Under the pieces are notes generated by a model. The model was given only the letters and a program-made list of their open reading frames with translations, searched no databases and was not told where the DNA came from. From Allacma fusca (lineage: Eukaryota > Arthropoda > Collembola > Symphypleona > Sminthuridae): a DNA stretch of 64,000 bases. This document shows positions 53,151-62,750 of this stretch, in pieces (the stretch's first letter is position 1; every line of letters begins with the position of its first letter). The stretch covers positions 50,044,386-50,108,385 of the forward strand of contig OX359248.1 of NCBI GenBank assembly GCA_947179485.1, given 5' to 3'. The position numbers were made by a program, and so were the translations under genes.

Positions 53151-55919
53151 ATGTTATCTCTCGGATGTTATGGAGGGTCTCAAGTGCCACTCCTGATTGG
53201 AGCGACGCTGTTATTGTTATCATCATCGGCGAGGACAGTGTTGTGTGAGGATTTGACGGGGACCCTTTCTGACGAAGATATTTATCAAATCATTGACTTG
53301 GCAACGACGGGACACAAATTGGAGCGGAAACCGGAGATTTATTACGCCGCCGCACCTTCCCGAAGTCCCTTCCAATCAATCAAGGCTGTAAATACCTTCG
53401 AGTCTTCCCAAGCCCCGAGAGAGCTGTCCCGGACACTCTTCCGTAATGGTCCCCGCAACGACAATACCCGTCATCAGAATAAGCTTCCGAAGCCAAATGA
53501 CAAGAAATCTGGGTTGGAGATTGTGGGCTCTTTGGAACTCCCCTCCGAACATTCCAAATATGTTCAGGACCCTTCTGGGAGATTCGTCCGGATTTTACAA
53601 CAAACTAAGCCGGAATTAATTGATGGGACGGAGAAAGCTCGGGTTAGTTCGGTGAGAACCTCAGGCGGTCATTCTGAAGCGACTCAGATGGTTGAGGAGA
53701 CCATTCATTCTGGGGTGGTGGCTCATCAGATCATGAATCAAAATCAGTTGGGAGGGGGACCTAGGAAGCATAATTTCTTGGTTAAAAATAATGGGCCGGT
53801 AACGTCGTACCAACAGGGGGGTGGACAGCTCCTGCCACAATTCTTGCACTCTGTACCAGCTCCCGCTCCACCTTTACAGAGGTTCTCCTTTCCTCACGTG
53901 GTCCCTTCCCCTGTGGCTCCAGCACCTGCTTTTACGTTGACGGCTGGGAACGGGAACCATGGAGGACATATTGGTCAGTTGCAGGTTCAAGCATCTCCGT
54001 TGAACCAACCCGCTACATTTGCTCTGTCTGGCCAACAACCTCAGGTCCAACATCCCATGACCCAACAGAATAACCATCAAATGGTACACCTTAATGCTGT
54101 CCACGCGGCTTTGGAGAAGGCTCGGGCTGGTTCAGATAATGAAGGTCTCAAAGAAATAGGACAGATCGGAGTGCCGATCCAAAATGTGCAACTACCTCAG
54201 CAATTTGTTCAGCCTCTTCATTACGGACCACCTCCGCTTGAGAACCAACCTGGGCTCCAGGTTCAGTCTGTAACTCCAAATCAGGTGGTTCTACAAAATC
54301 AGGGTCTTCTACAGAATCAACCTGTCCTCCAGAATCCGCAGGTCCTTCATAACCAACAAGCCCTACAGAATCAGCAGGCCATCCAGAACCAACAAGCCCT
54401 ACAGAATCAGCAGGCCATTCAGAACCAACAAGCCCTACAGAATCAGCAGGCCATTCAGAACCAACAAGCCCTACAGAATCAAGAAGCCCTCCAGAACCAA
54501 GTCCTCCAGAACCAACAAGTTCTCCATAGCCAACAACTCCTCCACAATGAACAAGTCCTCATGAACCAGCAACTCCTCCAGAACCAACAGGACCTCCAAA
54601 ACCAACAAATCCTCCAGAACCAACAAAACCTTCACAACCAACAGGCCCTTCAGAACCAACAAAACCTTCACAACCAACAGGCCCTTCAGAACCAACAAGC
54701 CTTCCAGAACCAGCAAGCCCTCCAGAACCAACATGAACCTCATGGGCAAAATCAGCACGTATTACAAACCCAACCCCTCCTGCAAAATCAACAGCTCCCG
54801 CAACAGCAGCAACCACAACACCAACTACAACAAGCCCCTATCCAGACTCAACTCCAGCAACCATTCCTTACCTTCAGACTTGAACACCCACAACCCGACC
54901 TGCCAGTGCATCATCACCAACTACACCCCAACCCAACCCTTGCCAACGCTGCAAATCATCAGCAACAAAGCCAGCACTTACAAACACAAGCAATCCATCA
55001 TGCCCAAGCTGTTCAGCAGGTTGAAGCTGTCCATCAAGCCCAGACTCAAAATGCACATCTCACACAAACTTTCAATGCACATCAAGCCCAAGCCCAAAAT
55101 ATACATCAGAATCCAAACGTGCAGACACTACACGCACTTCAAGCTCAAGCTCAATCTCAGAATGCACACAGTCACTCTCAACAACAAACCAGAATCACCC
55201 AGCATGTTCAAAACACGCAACAGCAGTCTCGTCAGAACACACCGGAAACCCAGAACAACCCCCATGAATCTCAAAATAACGGATACGATCCCCAAAATAA
55301 CTTTCACGTAGCTCAGAAGAATCCACAGCAACAACAACAACAACAATTCCAGGTCCTTCATCACCAGACTCAGGTAATTCACGAGAGTCAGCCAATTGAC
55401 GTCCAGCCCCTAGTTCAAGCAGAGCCTGGATCTAATCTCATCCCATTCTACCCGCACACTCAAGGCCCACAATCAGAGCTAATTTCCAACCAACCTCAAC
55501 TCCTTAACGTGAATAATGAGAATGGGCCTTCCAACTCGGCCCAGCTCCAGGAAGACTCCGAGATTATCAACTCCGACCCCAGCATCCCGCTCGTACTCAA
55601 CGAGGAAGGAAGTCCCGCAGAACTGACCTCTGAGGAGGAAGCCTTAATCCTTCAAGCTCATCAGCATCAGCCAGAAGTCCAGATTCGTCATTTGAACGGC
55701 GAGCCCGTGGTGACCATCAAAACCCGGAGGATCATTACAAGACCCGTCAAATCCAAAACCTCTCCAAATGCTCCCGCGGAGATGAAGAAGTCCGTCGTGA
55801 CTACCCGCGTCGTGGCTCATTTCAAAGACCCGAAGGACAAGAAGAATAAAATCCGTGCTAAGAAGCGAATCATCCCCACTTTTTCCAGCTCCCATGGGGA
55901 TCTTCAGGCGTCCAATTAA
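53151..55919 (+). CDS. Secreted Gln/Asn/His-rich repeat protein, 922 residues, function unknown
   Basis: One uninterrupted frame of 922 codons, far longer than any other in the window, so coding is certain; I do not recognise the family. Residues 1-32 look like a signal peptide: a hydrophobic core (PLLIGATLLLLSSS) and a small-residue site VLC before EDL, so cleavage after Cys32 is likely. The only cysteines seen are Cys6 and Cys32, leaving the mature chain without disulfides. Residues 33-150 are mixed and acidic/basic, 220-270 are Pro-rich, and about 375-530 are hexapeptide repeats of the type LQNQQA. Residues 550-750 are Gln/His-rich with a run of seven Gln near 727-733. The last 100 residues hold an acidic patch (LTSEEEAL) and then a very basic tail with dibasic sites KTRR, MKK and AKKR. 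Composition suggests an extracellular structural, adhesive or matrix protein, which is inference only. The first ATG after a 554-base ATG-free leader supports the start. Introns within this frame are not needed, but a downstream exon cannot be excluded. Confidence 0.93.
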   Translation: MLSLGCYGGSQVPLLIGATLLLLSSSARTVLCEDLTGTLSDEDIYQIIDLATTGHKLERKPEIYYAAAPSRSPFQSIKAVNTFESSQAPRELSRTLFRNGPRNDNTRHQNKLPKPNDKKSGLEIVGSLELPSEHSKYVQDPSGRFVRILQQTKPELIDGTEKARVSSVRTSGGHSEATQMVEETIHSGVVAHQIMNQNQLGGGPRKHNFLVKNNGPVTSYQQGGGQLLPQFLHSVPAPAPPLQRFSFPHVVPSPVAPAPAFTLTAGNGNHGGHIGQLQVQASPLNQPATFALSGQQPQVQHPMTQQNNHQMVHLNAVHAALEKARAGSDNEGLKEIGQIGVPIQNVQLPQQFVQPLHYGPPPLENQPGLQVQSVTPNQVVLQNQGLLQNQPVLQNPQVLHNQQALQNQQAIQNQQALQNQQAIQNQQALQNQQAIQNQQALQNQEALQNQVLQNQQVLHSQQLLHNEQVLMNQQLLQNQQDLQNQQILQNQQNLHNQQALQNQQNLHNQQALQNQQAFQNQQALQNQHEPHGQNQHVLQTQPLLQNQQLPQQQQPQHQLQQAPIQTQLQQPFLTFRLEHPQPDLPVHHHQLHPNPTLANAANHQQQSQHLQTQAIHHAQAVQQVEAVHQAQTQNAHLTQTFNAHQAQAQNIHQNPNVQTLHALQAQAQSQNAHSHSQQQTRITQHVQNTQQQSRQNTPETQNNPHESQNNGYDPQNNFHVAQKNPQQQQQQQFQVLHHQTQVIHESQPIDVQPLVQAEPGSNLIPFYPHTQGPQSELISNQPQLLNVNNENGPSNSAQLQEDSEIINSDPSIPLVLNEEGSPAELTSEEEALILQAHQHQPEVQIRHLNGEPVVTIKTRRIITRPVKSKTSPNAPAEMKKSVVTTRVVAHFKDPKDKKNKIRAKKRIIPTFSSSHGDLQASN
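54288..54735 (+). repeat. Hexapeptide-coding repeat region inside the Q-rich gene
   Basis: The DNA repeats in 18-base steps that encode LQNQQA/LHNQQA/LLQNQQ-type hexapeptides. Within 54357-54480 a 36-base double unit (ALQNQQ plus AIQNQQ) is repeated three to four times with almost no synonymous change. A second near-identical doublet (NLHNQQ plus ALQNQQ) lies near 54620-54690. Such homogeneity points to recent slippage or unequal exchange, so copy number is probably polymorphic and also a risk point for assembly errors. Confidence 0.9.
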
Positions 55920-56302
55920 TCCCCATTGGATTTCCCCTATACTTTACAATTATTACGAAAAGTAAATGTTATTTTTGTTATCTTATTTCCCTCCAAAAAC
56001 CCACACAAATTGTTTTGTTTTTGTCGTTATATATTTTTTTTTAAATATTCTTTTGTAAAAAACTCCTTCGACTCTCACAATAATGTTCAACCCACATTAG
56101 CATTAGTTGTTGCAAAATAAGGGGAATTTTTCCCTTCAGGACAGAGACCAGCATTATTTGAGGTGACGCTCAAAGGAGACTCTACTGTACAAAAATTCCA
56201 ACTGCACTTGATACAAGACAAGTCAAAAAATTTGGATGATTTGTACCACCTTTGAGGAAAGTGCCCTCTAATTTATGGTCTACTCGGAGTCCCCATTAAT
56301 TT

Positions 56303-56308
56303 AATAAA
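56303..56308 (+). terminator. Candidate poly(A) signal AATAAA for the Q-rich gene
   Basis: A canonical AATAAA, followed by an A run, about 384 bases after the stop codon at 55919. I noticed no closer + strand AATAAA. This would give a 3' UTR of roughly 400 bases that also contains a copy of the dispersed AGACTCTACTGTAC-type motif (about 56175-56190). Confidence 0.45.
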
Positions 56309-56442
56309 AAAAGGTGCTCCTTGAATGTCAAAATATAGGCATGCTAATAATTTATAATTTCACACACCCATTTAGAAATTCAGACGTCGTCCTGTATAGT
56401 AGAAGATAGGTTCCTTGTTATTGTATTTCCCCGTTGATGTTG

Positions 56443-56634
56443 TTATTGTTGTTGGATGGATAGTTCAATGGGTTTCTCCCTTGTGGGATAAATCCACTTG
56501 TTTTTGTTCCCCTCAAACTCGTTTCTCCCCTTGACTTTAATAAGAGTGACAGGATCACGAGCATCAATATGTGAGACGTGGAGGAAAGTGTGAAAAACAA
56601 CTCGGCCCGTGTATGTATCTTCGGCGGATGTCAT
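56443..56634 (-). CDS. Small ORF, 63 residues, unknown; possible short single-exon gene
   Basis: ATG with A at -3 (AGCAAAATG) opens a 63-codon frame rich in charged residues (GRVVFHTFLHVSHIDARDP, KVKGRNEFEGNKNKW). It ends at a TAA after three Gln codons. No donor of GTAAGT/GTGAGT type is evident inside, so it would be single-exon. Directly upstream are a TATAAAAA and a CACGTG. It converges on the Q-rich gene. I see no signal peptide, no membrane segment, no recognised domain and no - strand AATAAA close downstream. A chance ORF is a real alternative, but its codon pattern is better than that of most short frames here. Confidence 0.4.
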   Translation of the reverse strand: MTSAEDTYTGRVVFHTFLHVSHIDARDPVTLIKVKGRNEFEGNKNKWIYPTREKPIELSIQQQ

Positions 56635-56646
56635 TTTGCTATTCCC

Positions 56647-56704
56647 TTTTTATATTGAGGACTCTCGCCGTCACGGCGCCCTTAAAATTCCCTATTGTCA
56701 CGTG
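56647..56704 (-). promoter_or_regulatory. TATA-like box and CACGTG E-box upstream of the 63-codon ORF
   Basis: On the - strand TATAAAAA lies at 56654-56647, only 13 bases before the ATG, and the palindromic E-box CACGTG at 56704-56699. A short GC-rich stretch (GGCGCCGTGACGGCGAG) lies between. The TATA-to-ATG distance is too short for a normal leader, so either the real TATA is elsewhere or the match is chance. Confidence 0.3.
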
Positions 56705-56719
56705 TCATAACTATAGTAG

Positions 56720-59643
56720 GGCTAAAATTTTATATTAAAAAAAAAAAAAATTGCCCTTAAAATTTTAAAACAAATTTTGTACAAATTTTGCCCTTAATTT
56801 CACAAAATGTTTTTTGAATCCACTGCTTTGCATACTAATGCAGAAATCTGTCCCAGCCATTCAGTACCAAATGCCAAATAAAATAAATTCAAGTTGATGG
56901 TAATTCAAGGGAAATTGTCAAAGATGATTGTGGTTGTGTCAGTGATAATATTTTTCTTGAATGAGATATCTACATATGTGTGCCCTCATACAGTGCACTC
57001 TTTTTATAGGGGCAAAATGACTGGGTCCTTTGATACAAATTTTTTGAAGGCGTGCTTTATAATGAGAGTGTCCTGTGTGTGTACCTTAAATGTACTGAGA
57101 AATTAGGGAAATTTTGGATAATATTCATAATTTTTCAATTTAAATAATTACATTGTGCCAGTGGATCCTCTTCAATGTAAACAATGCTTGGGCAAGCTTC
57201 GACTCTACCACTTGGGCTGGTTGAACCAGTTTAACTTGCTCCGGCTCTTTTTTTTATTTGCCATATGTATCTATGTACCTTTAAATCAAGCTTAAATGTA
57301 TCTGTTCGATGCGTGCCAAAGTTTTTATCGTATTTTGAATAAATGCAAGAAAAAAACCTTCTTTCACCACTCATTAAGGAGCGAAGCAACTTTTTTTAAA
57401 CTTCATTAGCCACTGCGGTCTCTACAATGGAAAACAAATTGCTCGGGTGTAATCCTCCCATGCATTTTAATACCTCGCTCCGCATCTTTTTACGGAATTG
57501 ATCTCATTTCCCACAGACTTTGAAATTCCTTCCCTTGTAACTGAATCATAGGATTTTTCCTTTGAAAGGAAAACAGCTCAAAGTCCTACTTAGAATTGAA
57601 AGTGGGATGAGGAAAAGTGCATATGTCGAATTTATTAAAAAAATTTGCACTCATTGGAAAACATTCAAATAACTATAAAAAAATGTTCAAGGAAATTTGA
57701 TTTAGAAAATTCTGCAAATTCTTACGTCTTTCATTCACATATCTATTCAAAATTGCTCATGTGAAATTTCCCAAGGGAAATTATATTTTCTAGGATATGT
57801 TTTCCATTCATCCTTTTGCAACCAAATGTAAAAAAGAAATTGCATCGGAAATTGTTTTGTTACGAATCGTTTTTAATTTGTAAAAATTTCAAAGCCCATA
57901 AAAATTCCTTAAAATATCCTGGTAGTAAAATTTTCTGGGAAGTCTTTTGAACAAATTTTACCAGGTAGAATTTTTACCCCGTAAAATTTCCTGACGCACG
58001 TCCCTAAAACCTGGGAAAGTTGACTTTTGTTTAAAGAAAGTTATTTGTTTTCAAAGAAATAAATTTTTGTTAAAATACGGAGAAAAAATCATATCCCTGG
58101 AAGCAAAAAATTCTCCGGAAATATTTTTGCCCCAATTGAGAAAGTAGGGGTTTTTAAAAAATATATAAAATAACTGGCATTTCCTAAAGCGAGCGAAATT
58201 TTAATATTTGCATAATTATTTTTAACACATGGAAAAATTAAGATTCGGTTGGGAAGGAAAATTCTGGGAATAATTTTGCTCCAATAGTGAAAATAAACTC
58301 TTATGAAGAAGTGACTAATTGAAAGACCACACTCTACATTGGATTTGGAGTTCCCTTTGAGTAGGAAGTTTTCCTGTTAATTCCCTTATGACAACATTGG
58401 CTCACTTACTGAGATTGTTTCACCGTCGTGGTAAGGAGTTGGCCGGGAAAATATGCACACCTTGCGAAAATTAATTGTATCAAATCAAGGAAATTTCCCA
58501 GCAAATCCTTTCGCTTGACAAAGTTCCTGTGGGGGAGTTCCCTCAACAACTTTTACTTCCTTGTAATGATCTCTCCTATCAACATTCACTTTCTTCATTG
58601 ACTTCCTCGTAAAAGTAGATATTTACTCTCAAAATGTTTTGGAATGTGACAAGGGGCGTGACTCAACATGTGCGTACATATACAAATCGGAAAATATATG
58701 GCAAAATATATTTGCATCTCACTAAATTTTATTGCAATGCGCCCCAGACCCAGAAAATTTTCCGCCCACTTTTACCTCATTGGTATTATTGTATCAATTT
58801 TTTGCTCGCACATTTTTTTTGACCATAATACAGGCAGACCTGTTACCTCAGGTACCTCATACCTTATCATTCCAAAACCATTACTCATTAAAGCCTGCAA
58901 GAATTTATACAGTGGCGCTCGTTGGAACGGCAGCCCAAAATGAATTCATATTTGTGGCGTAAAATTCCTAAGAATCTTATGGGAGAAATTGCATTCCATG
59001 AGGAAGGTATGAGGAAGTAATTTTGCCCATAAAGGGAAAATGTTTTATGAAGAAAATAATGGAAAATGTTTTATGTCAAAACTTGCAGTGACGGAATACT
59101 ATGTATGTTTGTATGGATATATGACTATATAGTAAACTACACAAGTACATAATTACATATATTGGTATCCCTGAACCAGTTTCGAAACCTGTAATACTCA
59201 TCGATTTTAATGAGCCAGATTTTGATGCGTGCCATGGGCTCTTGTGAATTGTGCTTGTTCGTCAAATGTAATCCCCTATTATCATAAATGCGTAAGGAGC
59301 AGTTACCCCTTCTTACCTCGTGCTGCATGATTTACAGTGAATCCTCTGTAAAAACGCAACCATGGAAAAAAGGAAAATTTGATTGGTACACTCAGCTGCC
59401 CCTTAAATAGCAAAAATGTGGCGGGGTAAAATGCAGGATATTTGCTCCGAAAAATTGCCCCATTTGATACAACAAATTTATTGAATGGGGCTCCTCGGAG
59501 AAAACCTCCACTGTATATTCCAACGACTGCCTTACTCTCCCCGTTGCATCACTCCCACTGTAAATCATGCAGCGTCAATACCATATAAACACACACACGT
59601 GCTTGCAAAAAAATTTTATACAGTCCCCCTGAAAACATTTTTA
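56720..59643. other. Intergenic: no supported gene
   Basis: AT-rich; CCCCAATT/AAATTTT degenerate repeats at 57890-58300; a divergent TACAGTGAATCC-type copy at about 59332. Confidence 0.45.
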
Positions 59644-59842
59644 CCTTTTGGGCAAAAAAACATTTTTACATTTTGGGCAAAAACGCATTTTTACATTTTG
59701 GGCAAAAACGCATTTTTACATTTTGGGCAAAAACGCATTTTTACATTTTGGGCAAAAACGCATTTTTACATTTTGGGTAAAAACGCATTTTTAGATTTTG
59801 GGCAAAAACGCATTTTTACATTTTGGGCAAAAATGCATTTTC
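59644..59842. repeat. 25-bp tandem array
   Basis: Seven to eight units of CATTTTTACATTTTGGGCAA plus AAACG. Because 25 is not a multiple of three, a frame open through the array reads a 25-residue period (GQKRIFTFWAK...), which explains a 124-codon open frame without any gene. Confidence 0.95.
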
Positions 59843-60517
59843 TTTTTAAAATATTTTAATCCTAACCCATTTCATTAAAAATTTTCAGAAAAATTTTATA
59901 TTGAGGGTGAATTCAGACGCGTTTGCCACAAAATTTTTAAAACATCTCACTTCATAATTTTACTTCTCAAATTTTAAACTTGCAAATTATGCAACGTGAT
60001 TTTGAACTCCAGTCCAGCCAAAATGTTCCCACTTGTGACACATGGACAATTTAAGGGTAAATCAATAATTTGTTTTACAATATTTGCTTAAAATTCAGTC
60101 AAAATGAATTTCTCATTTTATAATTTTTTGGGGGGCAATTCAATTTACGAAGAAAATTTTCCTGGGACCCTCTTTGTCTGCTTATTCTTTAAGCTCTCCA
60201 ATATTTGATTCCCTTACAGTTCCTGCCCAATATTGTATCCTTGTTGGGGAAATCGTGGAAAGTGATGTCGTTACGAGGACAAGCGTCCTTTATTTAATTT
60301 TCAATTTCACACACTTGTTAGCCCGCTAAAAGGATGGCGTGAGAACGTGTTTACACATTCGCTGGGGGTAGCCTATATCCAGTGGGTCCTACATCTAAAC
60401 ACACAAATCCCAGCCCTATGTATTTAAGCATATATGTACATATGTATCCATAGAATAAGGGGAAAACCCACACACCAGGGATGTGTGTTTTGGAAGAAGA
60501 GATTCTCCTTAATTCAA

Positions 60518-60520
<3 letters not shown>

Positions 60521-60558
<38 letters not shown>
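60521..60558. repeat. GT microsatellite
   Basis: Nineteen consecutive GT units. Confidence 0.97.
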
Positions 60559-60562
<4 letters not shown>

Positions 60563-60797
60563 AGCCCAGAAAACACATCAAGAGTAAAAGTATTCAAGTC
60601 TGATTAATTGAAACTTTTCCCATTAGAAGTAAAGCAAATATTCCATTGTGGGCTCCATTTCCACAAACTTTTTAATCCAGAATAATTTCCCTTTGGACTG
60701 AATAAAAACTATTGATTTTTCCTTATACATTTTTTTTCCTGCACGCATCCACAAGGTCATTTCCGAGTCCCAGACCCTACAACCCCTCTCATGTAAT

Positions 60798-60846
60798 TTA
60801 CAGTGGAATTTTAATGTAAAAGCAGCCCTCATAAAAAGCACCCCTG
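60798..60846 (-). repeat. TTATAACGA-family element (inverse, longer copy)
   Basis: TTACAGTGGAATTTTAATGT, then AAAAGCAGCCCTCATAAAAA, then GCACCCC. A second inverse copy with the same TACAGTGCAATCTATTTATA start lies at 24389-24424, and another at 31987-32025. Confidence 0.5.
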
Positions 60847-61747
60847 CACAAAAAAAAATTTTACAGGGTCCTTTATTTACATAAGTCCCGTACCACCTGT
60901 ACAATTAAATCCTCCAATTCCTGAAATATTTACATATTGATTATTTTATTCTACTCGGAATTTTCCCCTCCAGACCCAATAATACCTGCAGAAGATCCAA
61001 AACCATTTGGTTTGTTTCCATAAGAAAATTCCAGGAATTCTCATTTGAGTCTTCTTCAGTTGTCAGAATTTATTTGAAGAAGAAAAATTTGTAATATGTT
61101 ACAAAGTCAATTGAATCCCGTTTTAAAACTTGATCCCTTTGATATGCCCCGAAGTTTCGATTGAATTAATAACTTTGGAATTGGAATGTGCATCATTCCG
61201 AGAATGAAAACATTTGATGAATATCAAGAGAATTTGTTCCCAAAAACCCTAATATTTAGAATGGGATCGGATATCAATACCTCTGCAAATATTTGAAGGA
61301 AGGAATTTTCAAGGATGCAGGAAATTTTACCCGTAATTATATTTACATCCAGGAAATTTGAAAGGGCCTTTGATCCAGTCCTATAAAGTTACTTTCTTTT
61401 TATAGTTTTGTAGTCCACCTGAGAAAATAAACCGGGTCCAATTGTGGGCATAGGAGCAAATTTTTTAAAAATATTTTTAGGGAGAATTTTTTTTTCAAAG
61501 AGTTTTGGTAAAGTAAAAGTGCAAATTACATTACAGTATTTGGAGCCTATGGGAAAATAAAGCCTCCCTTGGAAGGGAGGGATTGTGGGGCATTTAGGAG
61601 CGGGAGATTTAGTTTATTTGTCTTTAGCACATAATTATTTGGAGATGCAGAGAATTCGATAGAGTTCCCAGACTGACTCAACCTTATATGAAACAGCTTG
61701 GATTCCAATCAAGCGCTGGTAAAAGGGGATACAGGGAGTCCAATATT

Positions 61748-61771
61748 TGACAGGTCTGTTCCAACCTGTCA
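61748..61771. other. 8+8 bp perfect inverted repeat
   Basis: TGACAGGT, an 8-base spacer, then ACCTGTCA, 15 bases before the acceptor of the candidate exon at 61787. It could form a hairpin or be a dimeric binding site. Confidence 0.6.
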
Positions 61772-61786
61772 GTGCTCTCCCCTCAG

Positions 61787-61986
61787 ATATTGAGTCCGTT
61801 CCGCCGGAACAGGTAACAAATGAATTGGAGCTCCTCTCAATTCGTATGCCTTTTGTATTAGGAAACTGCGTGGATCCTTTATCCTCAGGAACGTTCTCGA
61901 ATCCCATCACTCCCACAAAGAATCTCGGCCTTGTCACACAGGGCTCAACGCAGAGGATTACCAAAGATACAGGGACAGACTTCTAA
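61787..61986 (+). CDS. Candidate terminal exon, 66 codons, unknown
   Basis: A good acceptor (GCTCTCCCCTCAG) opens a frame reading DIESVPPEQVTNELELLS, MPFVLGNCVDPLSSG and a C-terminus DTGTDF. GC content and codon pattern rise above the surroundings. The opposite strand is also open here for 109 codons (61964-61635), so the strand choice is uncertain. A donor-like CAG|GTAACA at 61813 gives a 26-base micro-exon alternative. No domain is recognised. Confidence 0.3.
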
Positions 61987-62229
61987 TCAGAATCAGAACC
62001 AATTAGTTTCCCAAATATACCTCTTCTGTCGTAGTCATTGAATCAAAGCCCTGAATCTTTCATCCCAAAAATTTCAATCACGTCAAGGCACATTCAAGGA
62101 TGAAGTCCAGCTTCTTTATGAAGGCGTCTCGGGAAGAAAGCAAAATTTGGGGTCGTTTCTTATGAGCAAAAAAAATATTAAGGCTAAAAAATTTCATGCC
62201 GCAAATTTTGTGCAAATTCGGCGTCAATC

Positions 62230-62690
62230 CTGTGTAAATTTGGAGTAACTTTTGCGTAAATTTAGAGTAAATCTTGATTAAATTTGGAGTTAATCTTTAT
62301 TAAATTTGGAGTAACTTTTGCGTAAATTTAGAGTAAATCTTGCTTAAATTTGGAGTTAATCTTTATTAAATTTGGAGTATATTTTGCGTAAATTTAGAGT
62401 AAATCCTGTGTAAATTTGGAGTATATTTTGCGTAAATTTAGAGTAAATCCTGTGTAAATTTGGAGTAAATATTGTGTAAATTTGGAGTAAATCCTGTGTA
62501 AATTTGGAGTAAATATTGCGTAAATTTGGAGTAAATATTGCGTAAATTTGGAGTAAATATTGCGTAAATTTGGAGTATATTTTGCGTAAATCTGGAATAA
62601 ATCTTGAGTAAATCTTGAGTAAATTTGTAGTAAATCTTGAGTAAATTTGTAGTAAATCTTGAGTACATTTGGAGTAAATTTTAAGCAAAT
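62230..62690. repeat. 22-bp satellite built from an 11-bp half unit
   Basis: About twenty units of GTAAATTTGGAGTAAATATT plus GC, in which GTAAATTTGGA and GTAAATATTGC are diverged halves. The two ends are more diverged than the centre (62460-62580). The 137-codon frame on the - strand is a translated repeat (IYSKFTQ). Confidence 0.95.
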
Positions 62691-62716
62691 TTCTTCCCGT
62701 ATGTATGAAACGCCTT

Positions 62717-62750
62717 AAAAAAGGGATCTTATAACGAGAGCAGACTGCAC
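62717..62750 (+). repeat. TTATAACGA-family element (intact core)
   Basis: AAAAAAGGGATCTTATAACG followed by AGAGCAGACTGCAC: closest to the family consensus. Confidence 0.65.

Noticed and set aside
54471..55395. Several long frames on the - strand and in other + frames inside the Q-rich gene
   Set aside because: Shadows of the repetitive CDS; the + 192-codon and - 95-codon frames arise from the repeated codons.
59485..59859. 124-codon frame with repeated HFGQKRIFTFWAK
   Set aside because: It is a 25-bp tandem array read in frame; periodic openness explains its length.
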